Positions 26,501 to 37,695 of a stretch of DNA of 64,000 nt are shown piece by piece (positions within the stretch are counted from its first letter, which is position 1; every line of letters starts with the position of its first letter). Position numbers and translations under genes: made by a program. The notes under the pieces are model-generated. The model saw nothing but the letters and a program-made list of their open reading frames with translations. It was not told where the DNA came from and did not search any database. The stretch is from Deuterostichococcus epilithicus (Eukaryota; Chlorophyta; Trebouxiophyceae; Prasiolales; Stichococcaceae): assembly GCA_033439295.1 (NCBI GenBank), contig JAVTLE010000016.1, positions 248,001 through 312,000 of the forward strand, given 5' to 3'.

Positions 26501-29500
26501 CGGTGACGGCAATGGGCTGGGCGGCGGCGGCGGNGGTGGCGATGATNGAGGCGGAGATNGNANCGATGGAGGAGGGGGCTGCGGGGGCGGCGATNGCAGG
26601 GGAGGCGGCGGTGACGGCGATGGTTGGGACGGCGGCGGACTGAAGGGGGTGCCTGGTGGCGTTGCTGGCGTATTTGTTGGGGCCTTCGTGGGGCTGCGGG
26701 TGGGCGCAGGGGAGCCCGCTGCCGGCGGTGGCAGCCTTGGCCGCCGGGAGCGACTTCGACGCGAAGAGAAGCCGCGACCGCCAGCTGTGGCGCTGCCATT
26801 GCTGCTGATCGTCCACATTGCCGCGCCTGATGCATCGAACAGCGTCATCTTGATCTGCAGAGACAGCATCGGAATGGTACGAGCTCGGGGGCAACCCTCC
26901 TTAGGTTTTGTTACAAAGGCACAAGTTGTTACCAAGTCAGGAGACCGTGATTTTGTAAAGCTCGATATGCCAGGCTTCGTCAGAAGCTGCCTGCGAGGTA
27001 CGATTGCCCACCAATCCATCTGCTTGTGGCAGGCAGCGGCTGCCTCCACATGGAAACAGCTTGGCCTTGCGGCAGATGACGCAAACTAGCTGACGATGCT
27101 ATCCTCTGCTGCTATGACTTGTGCAGTGGCTGACAGGACGCACACCTGGTCTTGGTCTGGGAAACTGCCAGCAGCGTAGCCCTCGATGGTGTAGGTGAGA
27201 CCTTCAGCAGCGGCATTGGGGCCGGACACCGGCCCTGTGGGTGCCGGCGTCAGTGGTGCCGGTGCCGGTTGCTGCGTCGGGTCAGCGGCCGGCTCGGATG
27301 TGGGGGTTGGAGTGGGTGCTGAGGTTGACGCGGTGCTCGGCGTGTCGGTGGGTGAAGCTGCGGGCTGTGAAGTGGGCACCTCGCTTGGTGCTACAGTCGG
27401 CTCAGCAGTCGGTGCCTCGGTCGGCACAGCGGTGGTTGTTGCCGTCGGCTCAGCGGTGGGCGTATTGGTCGGCTCAGCGGTGGGCGTTGCCGTCGGCTCA
27501 GCGGTAGGCATATTGGTCGGCTCAGCGGTGGGCGCATTGGTCGGCTCAGCGGTGGGCACATTGGTCGGCTCAGCGGTGGGCGCTGCCGACGGCTCAGCGG
27601 TGGGCGCATTGGTCGGTTCCACGGTGGGTGGCGCCGTCGGCTGGGCGGTGGGACCGACCGTAGGCGTGGCGGTGAAAAAGCGGACAGGCGGGGGGGCGGC
27701 AGAGATGACGGCGCTGGAGCTGACGATGAGCTCGTCAAGCGTAAAGCTGGTCGGGGTCGCTGAGGCAGCCTGCAGCAGCTTGCGGCGAGCCGCGGATGTG
27801 GTAGACTGCGCGGTAGCGTGCAGAAAGTCAGTGGCAAAAGCTGTACCATGCACGCAGCAATCTCTGTGGTCATATTCCAGACTAGCTTTGCGCCCCAAAC
27901 TTCACGGGGTCACACCTGCCACGCAGTGCATGGCGATATGAGCAAGTGCGGTGGATGCTAGGGCTAAATTACATACCACGAAGGAGATCTGGGTGCAGCC
28001 ATTGAAGGGCTGCACAAGCGTTGGGCCCAGGTTGGGAGGGAGGTTTATTGTCTGCGTCTGGCCAGTCGGCTGCGACGGGAGACAAGGTGCTAAATCAGTG
28101 GCTGGTTTGGTGCTCATCAAGTGCACCAGCATTAAGCGCATGCAAGCGCAAGGAAGATGTCAGCCTCGACTGTAGTGGATGTCGATGGTCTATGACATGC
28201 CCAGCAAGGGTCTTGGCTTGAGTTGCATGCTGTGCAGGTGGTGCACGAGGCAGTGCACCAGGCAGCGAGAGCATACCCTGCAGGTGATGACCAGGGTCTG
28301 GCCGGTTGCAGGGTTGGGGTTGGCGTAGTAGAAGCCCTGGATGTCAAAGGGCGCAGGCGCCGTGAGGGTGGCGGGCAGGCCGTTGACGTTGGTCAGCACC
28401 TGTGCAAAAAGGAAGGAGTCAGCAGTGCGCATTTGTCAGTGATGTTGCAGCAAACTGTGTGTTTGACCGGAGATCGTCATGTCACAACGACAGGCAGGGC
28501 TGCTGAGGGGTGCTCTACCTTGGCGCCAGACTCTGCACAGCCGGCGTAAATGCCGTTGGCGGGGAGCAAAGTGTCGACTACGGCAAAGCCGGAGTAGGTC
28601 AGACCAGGGACACCACCGTAACCAGCCTGCGCGTAGTGGCAAATTCCAGTTGCTGCAGGGACGATTTCACTTCAGATGCAGAGCGCTGCCAGCAGTACAG
28701 CCGGGAGTGCAGCACACAAACGCCTTAGTCGCCAAAAACACACTGGAGGCGTGGATCCGTCGGGCAGGTCCTCAAAGTCCCCCTGTGTGACGCCCAGCAT
28801 CGCCCGACGGCGGGCGGGCGTCGCCATCGCCGATGCAGTGCCATTGAAAAAGAAACTGCCCAAGTCGCTGCCTTCCTGGTCCAGGGGGTCATAGATGAAC
28901 TCCACTGCCTCCACGCTGGTGGCCACGATGCTGGTGAAACCAACTGCAGTGGAAATGGCGCGCAAGAAGTCGCCGGGCACAGTCAGCAGCTTCCTACTTC
29001 CCGCATGCACTGCTGCGCCTTCCAGCAGTCGCCGCCGCGCTAGGTCGCCACTGTACATCGCGCCTGTCGCTGACAGGCTGACTGCCACGGATCCGCCCTG
29101 CCAGGCGAAGGTGTTCGACCCGTCAACCATGCCGTCACTGGTGCGCAGCGGCGGCGCCGGCGTCGGCGCTGTGGGCCGCGCCGTGGGTTGCACAGTGGGT
29201 GCTGCGGTGGGCGCATTCGTGGGTGCGGTCGATGATGTGGGTGTGGGGGATCTCGTGGATGTTGGCGGTTCCGTGGGCGTGGGCGATGCGGAAGGTGTGG
29301 GGGCGCCGGCTCCAGGTGGCCGGCGGGTGGGTGCTGGCGTGCCGGCAGAGGGCGCCACCATGGGAGATGCAGCCTCTGTCGGCGTAGGCGGCGCCATCGG
29401 AGTTGCAGCATTTTTTGGTGTAGGCGTGGCTGTCGGCGCGGCAGTGTCTGTGGGCGCGGGGGTGCCTGCGGGTGCGGGGGTTGCTGCGGGTGCTAGGGTG

Positions 29501-32500
29501 CCCACGGGCTTGGGAGCGGCAGTGCCCGGCGTCGGTGCCGGCGACGAACCAGCCGGAGCAAGCGTGTCGGCCGGTGAACCCGGTGAAGTAGCGTCCGTGG
29601 GTGTTGCCGAAGGGGCAGGACTTGGCTCAAGCGTGCTGGGGTTGGCAGGTGTCGGCGTTGCTACGGTGTCCGGAGACGAGGCAACTTCTGGTGCAGTTGG
29701 CGCCGGCATTGGCGCTTCCCCTATCAGCGCAGGCGCTGGGGGGGCAATGTCCGGGCTGGTGGCAGGCGCGGGCTCAATCAACATGGGCGATTCCTCCGGC
29801 GAGGGTGCTCCTTCCGTCTGATCATCGGCGGTGGGGGCATCGGTGCTGGGCGGTGATGCCAGTCGCTCGATCGGAGTGGGCGTCGTGGGGACAGCGGATA
29901 GCATTGCTGTGGGACCGACGGATGGCTCAGCTGTGGGGTTGACGGCTGGCGTTGCTGTGGGGCCGTTGAATGGCGCGGATGTGGGGTTGACGGCTGGCGT
30001 TGCTATGGGGCCGTTGAATGGCGCGGGTGTGGGATTGACGGCTGGCGTTGCTGTGGGGGCGTCGGATGGCGCGGCTGTCAGTGTGGGGTTGACGGCTGGC
30101 GTTGCTTTGGGGCCTTCGGATGGCGAGGCCATTGGTGGCAGAAGCGATGCAATCACTGCAGCAGGCAGCAGGCAGTGGCTCAGCCTCAGTTGCAGAAAGG
30201 GGGTTGTTCTCGTTCAAAGCCACTACTGCAATTGCTGCTGTACGACGACAAGCGCACACGATGCAGCATTGCAACCGAAATGAGGCTGTCAAACTATGTG
30301 CCACTATCAAAAGACACTCTTCTGCCCAGAAGACAAGCAGGCCCGTGCTTTGAAAAGCGCTGGTTTTAAAGGCGGGAGTAGTACTCACCAGGTGGTCTAT
30401 CAGGCGCGCTGACGGTTTTGGTCGGTGCGGTCGAGATGTTGTTGAACGTGACGGCTGCAACCAACAGGGCCATGTGCGCGTGTGAATAGCATGCCTCGAA
30501 GGGTGAGCTCAGAGAAGCATGGCTGCTGCTCGGCTACAATCCCTGGCGTCATAACAACAGCACCACTGCACGCTGAGAAAACATCATGCTGCAAGTTGAA
30601 CGACATAATTGTATCAAAATGTATCAAATATGATGCCATCGCTACGAGCAGACGCAGAAGTTGAAGTGTTGCCAGCATTCTGCTGCCAGACTCATGAGCC
30701 TAGGGCCAGCGGCTCATGCATAGGCCTGCATGCAAGCGCGTCAGTGCTCGGGAAGGACCCTGAGAAAGAATGTTGCAGTGCCTCACGGTAGAAGAAGGCC
30801 TCAGGGTCCGAGCCCAAGGTCTCGATCAGCAGCCCCGGCTCGTTGAAGCCCGTGTTGTTGACAAATGCACCGTTCTCGCCCGCCGATAGCCGGGTGTCAA
30901 AGTCTCCGACGTCCTGGAATGCCGGCACCCTGCGCCATGGGAGTGGTTTCGGCTGCTCAGCCAAGCAGAGACTGCCATATATACGAGCGGCCTCGTGGTG
31001 AGGCTCCAGGAGAGCCGAGCATACCGTGCGGTGCAGGAGCCAGCTGTGTTTGGCATTGCGGCATGTGCCGGAAGCCTTTCGGACTCTGCTAGCCAACAAC
31101 AGCCGGCACAGCCATGCCTTGTCTGGTTAGAGCATGCAGGCACCCAGCTCAAATCACAAACCGTATGCCCAAGTTCAGAACCGAGGTTGCGCTGCGGTTG
31201 CTGATTAAACCTAGCACAAAACATCCTTGGTAGGTTTAAGCTGCGTAATGGTCCAGACGGCACATTGGGGCTGTTCAGGGCGCGCCTGATGTTGCCAGAA
31301 ACCCAACCGAGCTGGCTAGTGACGTCTCGGAAGTTGGGCGGTACCCCTGGCAGATAGCCGCTCACGTAGATGGTCTGCGCCGTCAGCACTGCCCCCAGGA
31401 TGCCGACACCCAGGGCAGAGCCTGCAGAAATGGGATGGCGGCAGCAGGGTTGTTAGCAGAGCAGCATTGATGCAATGCTGCTGCGGTCAAGTTCTGCCCG
31501 TCAAACGCGCTGCAGGGGTGCAGCACTGATAGGCCGGTTCTGGACCCTTTACTGATGATGCCGCAAGCCGCAAGCTGCCCGATGGAAATTGCATGCTGCT
31601 GCTGATGCTGCTGCTGGGCCCTCAGCCAGCAGTGCGTCGTGGGGCGGGCTCGGTGTGCTGGTGCAGCTCATGCTGACAGCCCTGCTATGGACAGGTCATA
31701 AGCTGCGCAGGGCAGTGCCTGGGGTTGGATCCTGAGAAAGTACTGCACATCGGCGACAACACGCACCTGAGGGTCCCGGTCTGGTTGCGGAGTGGGATGC
31801 GCCCGGAAGCGGCCGCCCCTGCTGATCCACGCCACTGACGGCCGCTATGTCGCCGGCATTGAAAAAGCTTTCGGCCAAGGCAAGCAGCCTGCACGGTGGC
31901 ACGACTGCTCTGTTACCCTGGCCCACAGACACATATCGTAATGCAAGGACGCGATGACAAAGGATCACACGGGCCGCCTGCCAGCAAAAAGCACGCGAGC
32001 GAGGTAATCCGCCAGTGGGGAGGGTGCGTGTCAGAGGTGAAGCCATGTCGACTGGGCTTCTAGCGAGGCTGTCCTGTCCATGCGCCGGCAGATCAGGGGC
32101 TGGAAGGGGCCACTGCTATTAGGACCTTGTGCCAGCAAGCATTGCGCCCTCTGCCACGATTGTCTGTCTGAGATGGCCCCGCCGCGTGGGCGCTCTCGGC
32201 ACGCAACGGTTGTAGTGCAGCATCAGGGCAGCAATTAGCGCACGCTGCGAGCGCTGCAGGCGCCCTGCTGTCAGAGAGACTAGTGCTCACGGGCTGCAGC
32301 GCGCTGTGCCTCTCGGTTTTGGCACATTAGTTTGTGTTCACGGGTGCGGGCGACGCACCCTGTCAGGGCGACGGTGGCCAGCAGGAAGAATGAACTGACG
32401 CGTCCAAAGTGCTGCAGCGCCGGATTCTCCGGCACATAGTGCAGGTCCAGCGTGACTGGCGGCACGATGACGCCGCCTACAGGAAAGCAACAGTCTGTTT

Positions 32501-34601
32501 TCAACATTTTCTGACTGACATTCTCAAGTCGAGATCACAAACCTGATGAGCAGCACACCAGTTTTCATCCCTTCAAATATTTGGAGGCATTGGCAAGGGT
32601 CTGCAACCCCCCAGCATTGCATGTCATACCTGCGAGCCACCAGCAAGCTATATCGTGCAGTCGTGCTTGATTGTGCAAAAGATGCCTGTCCCACAGCTGC
32701 ACTGCAGTGTCGGATCTGTGCTGCAGAGGGGCAGCGCCCGTCAGCATGGCACACGTGTTCAGCACGACGTCCTCTGCTTCGCGTGCAGCTTTCCCACTTA
32801 GCGTGCTCGCAATGGTCTTTAGCATCTGGGAGGAAGGCGGGGCACGGGGCCCAGGAGCGGGTCCGTGTGTGTTGAGGCGGGCTCACCCCAGCGGTCCCTG
32901 GAGACGGTCAGAACGATGTCTCCGCGATGTGCCTTGCTGGGCACCGCCGCTGAAATGTAGACGATGCCCTCGTTGACATCGGCAACCACGTTGATCCTAT
33001 GGCGCGAGCATCCACTGTCGTCGGGTTGGCAGCTCAGGGAGCAGAGGCGCGCGAAGCGGCATCGCTGGGATGTGGCTGCGGCTGCAGCGGTGTTGGCGGT
33101 CCGGCCGGGCGAGGGGCGCATTGCTGACTAGCGTGAATGAAGTGCATGACAGGCACAGGTTGCAAGAGGTGCCAGCATGCAGGACTCGAACTACTGACGA
33201 GACAGCGGCTCTGGCAAGATTGAGGTGCATGTCGCTGCCACCGCACCTGTTGGTGCCAGTGATGGCGAACAGGCTCAGCGGGTCCTTCAGGCGCGTCGCA
33301 CCGCCAAAGTCGATCCTGAAGAACATCGTCTGCACTCCATAGCAGCAACCAACTTAGTTTCCAGTGCCAAGTGAGGTGAGTCCGGGTTGAGGTTGAAAAC
33401 GCCGGGACAAGATGCCAGCTGTAGCAGTACGCCACTATGAATCAAATGCAGCCTAGTGTCAAGCGGCGCTTCCCAAGGTAAGAGTAAAATTTTTTGTCTT
33501 GAACTTTGTTTTTCAGATCTGACAGGGACAGTCTTGCGTGCCACTGTGGGACGGTAGTCTAAGACAGAACACACGACACCATGAGACAAGTCCGTCTCGT
33601 GTTCCATCGCAACTCTTTGAGGCAATTCTGATCTCAGATCGTCAGATGTGACTGAGTGAATCGTGTATGACGGAGGTACTGCTGAAGTTACAAACGCAGC
33701 TGGCATGTACTGTGACGTCACCATTTATGCGAGCCCCGCCTGAGTGCCACGAGTCCAGTACCTGTTGACTAAGGCTGAGCTCTTACGACGCAGCGGCCAA
33801 GACTTGACTCACCAGAAATTGATTGATGCGCTGCTGCGGCGAGTACAGCTCGATGCCGCCGCCTTCCTCCTTCTCCGTCACACCGCGGCCCAGTAGCCGA
33901 CGCGTTGCAAATATGCCCGGCACCGGCAGCTCCTTGCCAGACGCATTATTTTTAGGGTCCAGTGCCACGAGCGCCGCCGCCCATGCTGCGGCATCGTCTG
34001 CTGATGGCACCAATGGCCGCTGACGTGCTGCCGCGTGCGCCGTGGTGGCGTTGCCACTGGAGAAGCTTGCTGTGGATGTCGCCGCTGCAGCCGCCAGTGC
34101 GCCCTCCGAGGCTGCCGCCATATATTCCGCTGCGGGGCCAAAGAGGGTTGATGCGCCCGCTGCCTCTAAAACTCGACTTGCGAACCCCAGGCTGCTCGTG
34201 CCCTGCTGCAAAGCCTCGGTTGCTGCCTGCTGCCGCTCTGCCCGTTTGCGGCTGCCGGGCTGGCCGCCAATGCCGTCAAGCTCGCTGCCTCCTGGCTGCT
34301 TGGCACGCTGCCACCCGCCTGCCGTGGCTGCGGCAGCCTGCGGCATGACGACGAGCAGCAGCAACATACTGAGCGGCACTAGCGCCGCCACTGCAGCGGA
34401 GCAGGATGCTGTCGATCTGCTTGTTTCAGTGACGCGGCGCTTGCGGCTCCTGTCAGGCTGCTGCTCGCATGCGGAATGCTGATTGCTGATTGGCCGCTGG
34501 AAACTCGGCTGCTGTGCAGGCAGCGACCCATGGATTGTATGCCGAGCGCGACACGGCTGGCGCGGCAGCGCTGCGGCAGCGTGATTGCAGTAGGTCACCA
34601 T
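17552..34601 (-). CDS. Large stalked multi-pass membrane protein, TRP/Flc-like channel candidate (one gene, possibly two)
   Basis: Read on the minus strand, exon-like blocks follow one another with AG/GT borders. The N-terminal block (33813-34601) has a hydrophobic signal or anchor (AALVPLSMLLLLVVMPQA) and a perfect GTGAGT donor. Extracellular-type blocks follow near 33290, 32940 (INVVADVNEGIVYISAAVP), 32410 (helix SSFFLLATVALTGCVA), 31740 (VRVVADVQYFLRI), 31340 (PPNFRDVTSQLGW) and 30850. Then come a Thr/Pro stalk (28740-30158), two short domains, a second stalk (27140-27895) and a Pro/Ser stretch (26135-26862). Further lumenal blocks lie near 25830 (NTLMLTNIDLLDVPNLRATS), 25420 and 25020. 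The C-terminal half has helices near 22700, 21870, 19600, 19150, 18680 and 18410, a LFED-containing loop near 21250, and a 290-residue Ser/Ala/Gly tail ending at 17552. The topology and the FRDVxxxLGW and RxGALFED motifs recall green-algal TRP/Flc-like channels. Function and gene number are inference. Confidence 0.45.
26190..26720 (-). repeat. Poly-(Pro/Ser) hydroxyproline-rich-type coding repeat with Ns
   Basis: The minus strand encodes a run dominated by SPPPP, PPSPP and PPQPP motifs, followed by FRSSLVGQGAFIGTAVLYA, a possible helix, and a GT donor. Such stretches are typical of HRGP or pherophorin-like wall and flagellar proteins of volvocine and chlorellalean algae. Several Ns (about 26534-26594) fall in the repeat. 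Confidence 0.8.
27187..27690 (-). repeat. 24-bp coding repeat: PTAEPTNA stalk
   Basis: The minus strand encodes tandem octapeptides of the form PTAEPTxx, with x mostly Asn-Ala, Ala-Thr or Asn-Met. The DNA period is 24 bp in the most regular part (about 27440-27620). Such Thr/Pro repeats form extended O-glycosylated stalks. The block sits in the same exon as the downstream TYTIEGYAAGSFPDQDQ. Confidence 0.85.
28950..30158 (-). repeat. Thr/Pro/Ala-rich stalk with 48-bp repeats
   Basis: The minus strand encodes a long Pro/Thr/Ala-rich segment. Its first part (about 29890-30130) repeats every 48 bp as TPAVNPTxAPFNGPxA. The exon opens after an AG acceptor at 30159-30160, in phase with the preceding exon (TFNNISTAPTKTVSAPDRPP), which supports joining the stalk to the upstream N-terminal exons. 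Confidence 0.8.
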
Positions 34602-34650
34602 CCGCCTAACGCAGTACCTGCAGCCGAGGCAAATGCAACGTCGCAGCTCA

Positions 34651-35325
34651 GAGGGACGTCTGCTGTGGCTGATACTCAGCTGACATGCCTAATGGCTGCT
34701 ACTGAAGTTTATGGTGTCAACAATGCGCCCAAGTCTGTTTGCAACGAAGTGACGCCTGGAACAGCAGCGTTGACACGCTTGTCAAAACTTTGCGACATGC
34801 ATGCTATGTTGAATGCCGTGCACAACACGCCATATTATTGCGCGACCCTCCAATCGTGCGTGTTGCAAACGCTCAGAGGGACGTCTGCTGTGGCTGATAC
34901 TCAGCTGACATGCCTAATGGCTGCTACTGAAGTTTATGGTGTCAACAATGCGCCCAAGTCTGTTTGCAACGAAGTGACGCCTGCAACAGCAGCGTTGACA
35001 CGCTTGTCAAAACTTTGCGACATGCATGCTATGTTGAATGCCGTGCACAACACGCCATATTATTGCGCGACCCTCCAATCGTGCGTGTTGCAAACGCTCA
35101 GAGGGACGCCTGCTGTGGCTGATACTCAGCTGACATGCCTAATGGCTACTACTGAAGTTTATCGTGTCAACAATGCGCTCAAGTCTGTTTGCAAAGAAGT
35201 GACGCCTGGACCAGCAGCGTTAACACGCTTGTCAAAACTTTGCGACATGCATGCTATGTTGAATGCCGTGCACAACACGCCATATTATTGCGCGACCCTC
35301 CAATCGTGCGTGTTGCAAACGCTCA
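34651..35325. repeat. Three tandem 225-bp units
   Basis: Units are 34651-34875, 34876-35100 and 35101-35325. Units 1 and 2 differ at one base. Unit 3 differs from unit 1 at seven bases, all in its first half. Because 225 is a multiple of three, a frame of 333 codons (34476-35477) runs through the array. Six of the seven unit-3 changes alter the amino acid, so the frame is probably fortuitous. Confidence 0.97.
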
Positions 35326-35528
35326 CGCTGGGGTTATGCAAACGAAAGTTGTCTTCTTTAAAGCCAGATTCAGCCACTGGAAAGCTGCGACGATGTGAGT
35401 CCCGGCCAGGAACCTTATTGGCCAGCATAATGTCCGGTCGTCGTTATGCGTGCCGCCGTGTACGCACACGAGCATGACAGCGTCGAACATTAGAAATGCC
35501 CGTAATTGCCATTACGTTTCTGTATTAG

Positions 35529-36402
35529 CTACATATCCGAGTACAATGCTGTTGAAGCAAGCCAAGCCGAGCACGCCGTTAGTGCGCAACCGTGCCGACA
35601 GGCGGCTTCCTGGATGGCTGCGTGGGCTGCAATCCTCATCGACGGACCACGCCCCATGCAGGCCAACGCGAGCTCATTTGCAGTACGCCCAGCCTTGAGA
35701 AAGGCTGTGAAAAGCTTTTTCAATGCAGCTGAAACACCTTGAGGGACATTCACCTGCCCGTCGGCGTCCGGCGGTATGGAGGGAGCAACTCGTCGGGGTT
35801 GTACTTCTGCAGAACCTAATGACAGTGCTTTGCAGACACGCTCTAACGCGCGATCCTGGAAGCGGAAGCCTCTACTGACGTCGCACCAGTCGCGACACGA
35901 CCTCCACCGGGAAGTACCCGGCCAACGCCCGACGATGCGCGCAAGATCGTTCTTGAAAAGTTCAAAAGTTATGTCGTGGAACACTGTCTTTCACGACGCC
36001 AGGATCTACTTACCGTCGTCTGTGCGGCCGGTTCCAGGGGAGGGCCACCTCCGAGGCAGCTAGCAGCAAGCAATGCTCTCTAAGTGGAAGGTAGTCGAGT
36101 ACCCGCCGGTAGCGCAGCCGTCTGTGAGTGACGGAGCCTCTGTCCACGACCAGCGGCGGGTCTGCGCGGATCACAGTGCCTGCATGCTGCGCATATATAT
36201 CCGATTGCAAGACTTTGTGCAACAGGCGAAAACGAGGACCTGGCGTGAAGACTACAAGCCCTGATGCGTCTCCGCCTGGACTGAAGTACAGTATGTAAGA
36301 GTTTTCAAGCGGTGAGATACAAAAAATATTCAAATCCAATAGTAATATACTGTACTTCAGTCCAGGCTGAGCCCAGTACTTAGAATTGGATTCCTCGATC
36401 AT
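35529..36402 (-). CDS. Unidentified minus-strand ORFs, possibly one two-exon gene
   Basis: Two minus-strand frames, 36010-36402 and 35529-35984, have protein-like composition. The first ends beside a perfect GTAAGT donor (about 36005); an AG near 35957 could begin the second exon at NDLARIVGRWPGTSRW. Peptide landmarks are FRLLHKVLQSDIYAQHAG, RRVLDYLPLREHCLLLAAS and VSAALKKLFTAFLKAGRTAN. I recognise no family, signal peptide or membrane helix. The 5' part is built from a 94-bp hairpin (36274-36367), so the true start is unclear. It could be a degraded transposon gene; the neighbouring tandem array and flanking repeats make this a repeat-rich spot. Confidence 0.3.
36274..36367. repeat. 94-bp hairpin with perfect 21-bp inverted repeats
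   Basis: GCCTGGACTGAAGTACAGTA plus T at 36274-36294 is the exact reverse complement of 36347-36367, around a 52-bp AT-rich loop. It may be a very small foldback element or the remains of a MITE. No clear target-site duplication was seen. Confidence 0.9.
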
Positions 36403-36959
36403 GTGTGGAGCAGCTTCGATGATGTGATGCCGCCGCCGCCAACATCGGCGGATGCCGTGCTGTTCGTGCTGTTTGTGCGTACTCTACGCCAATACAAGTA
36501 ACAGAGCCAAGCAAGTCCAGTAAAAGACCCTAGACTGGCAGACCGCCAGTTGGTTTCAAGGCCGCATGTATCCCCCCATGTGAAGAGGTTCAGCCACAAC
36601 CAGGCCACAACCTGCGATTGTGCGTGCAACCTTTGAGAAGGCTTTGGAACCGCAAGCAGGTGGTGTTCGGCTAGATCCGGACACCCACGCAATTCACCCT
36701 TAACACTAGCCTTACAAGTCATATTATCTCAGTGGCAGATAGCCTGCAGTTGGTTTGTTGTACGGAATGATTGCACGACCCTGGCTTAGAAGTGTCAATT
36801 CAGGAAGCTGTGTGTACGGCACCAGCCATCAATGATAGCGATAGCTCACTGGTGCTAGCAAGTTCGAATCTCGCGGTTTGTCAGCCTCATTTGCAACTTG
36901 CATCCAGGGCCGGGAAGGTGGATGCGCGGCACTTTTTCCAGGAACACGTTCTTCAAACG
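36403..36959. other. No gene seen
   Basis: About 560 bp lies between the unknown ORFs and the duplicated eL33 3' flank. It holds no supported exon. CTCAGTGGCAGAT at 36728-36740, and looser similarity for about 30 bp beyond it, match 16884 onward. Confidence 0.45.
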
Positions 36960-37695
36960 TTGCAGGCGTTGTCGCCAGCTCAGCAGTAAGGCACCACCGA
37001 TATGAAGCCTTCCCTTCATGGCCCACCTCTGCGGGGGTGCTCTCGGCAGTGACCGCTGCCACCCTGCCCTTATGGACGACTCTCGGTGTGCGGCCAAGAG
37101 CTTGCACATCCGCGCTATTGCGTCCCTTCATATACACGGTGATTGCAGGCTCGTCCCGAATCGTGTTCGTGGTGCTATGCAGAAACAGGAAGTGCGAGGA
37201 TGACAGCCATCGATGGCTATCGATTTCCACAGCCCGTCCAACACTCGAATGGCTCGCAAACCGATCAATTCTTGTGCAGCGACCTTTTAGGGCGACTCAT
37301 GACCACCATGCCGGATACCAGAGGCTTGCAGATGTTGCAGATGTCGCAGAGGCTGCGGCTCTGGGACTGAGCACGGCTGGCAGCATTGTGGTAGCTTTGA
37401 CGCCTACTGCGGCTGCTGCCGGCATGCAGGCTCAGTGCAGCCGATGCCGCAGCCGCTACCATCCGCCACTCGCTGCCGCCAGCTGATGCCGACTATGCTG
37501 TCGTTGGGTGCGCACCCAATCCTACACGCGGCTTGGGTAGAGCATGCCCCGCACGCGGCCACCTGGAGCGACAGCAATAATGCATCAACTTCAGCGACCT
37601 GCACCATGCAGGAGTCAATCCAACGGGAAGCAAGGCATGTGCAGGCGATGCGCGTGATCGGCAGCCGGAAGTAAAGCCAGACCCGGCGACAAACG
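36960..37695 (-). pseudogene. Duplicated 3' end of the eL33 (RPL35A) gene, truncated
   Basis: This segment is a diverged copy of about 50070-50785, the 3' flank, last exon and part of the last intron of eL33. On the minus strand the last exon is still readable (GRVRGMLYPSRV then TAG at 37522-37524), but one base is missing just after the splice acceptor and the upstream exons are absent. It ends abruptly at about 37690-37700, where kinase exon 1 sequence begins; both parents share a short CGCAAG-like microhomology. It is the tandem-duplication junction. Confidence 0.8.

Noticed and set aside
26212-26643. Ala/Glu/Val-rich plus-strand frame opposite the Pro/Ser stretch
   Set aside because: Complement of CCN/TCN codon runs; the Pro/Ser reading is the biologically familiar one.
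27195-27941. 248-codon plus-strand Gly/Val/Ala frame opposite the Thr/Pro stalk
   Set aside because: It is the antisense shadow of a 24-bp repeat. The minus strand reads as a recognisable PTAEP stalk with splice borders.
28895-29821. 308-codon plus-strand Gly/Val-rich frame
   Set aside because: Antisense shadow of the second stalk, for the same reason.
34651-35325. CRISPR array
   Set aside because: Whole 225-bp units repeat without spacers, in a eukaryotic genome.
34476-35477. 333-codon frame as a repeat protein gene
   Set aside because: It exists because the 225-bp unit is a multiple of three. Changes between units are mostly amino-acid-changing, and no flanking exon or family match supports it.
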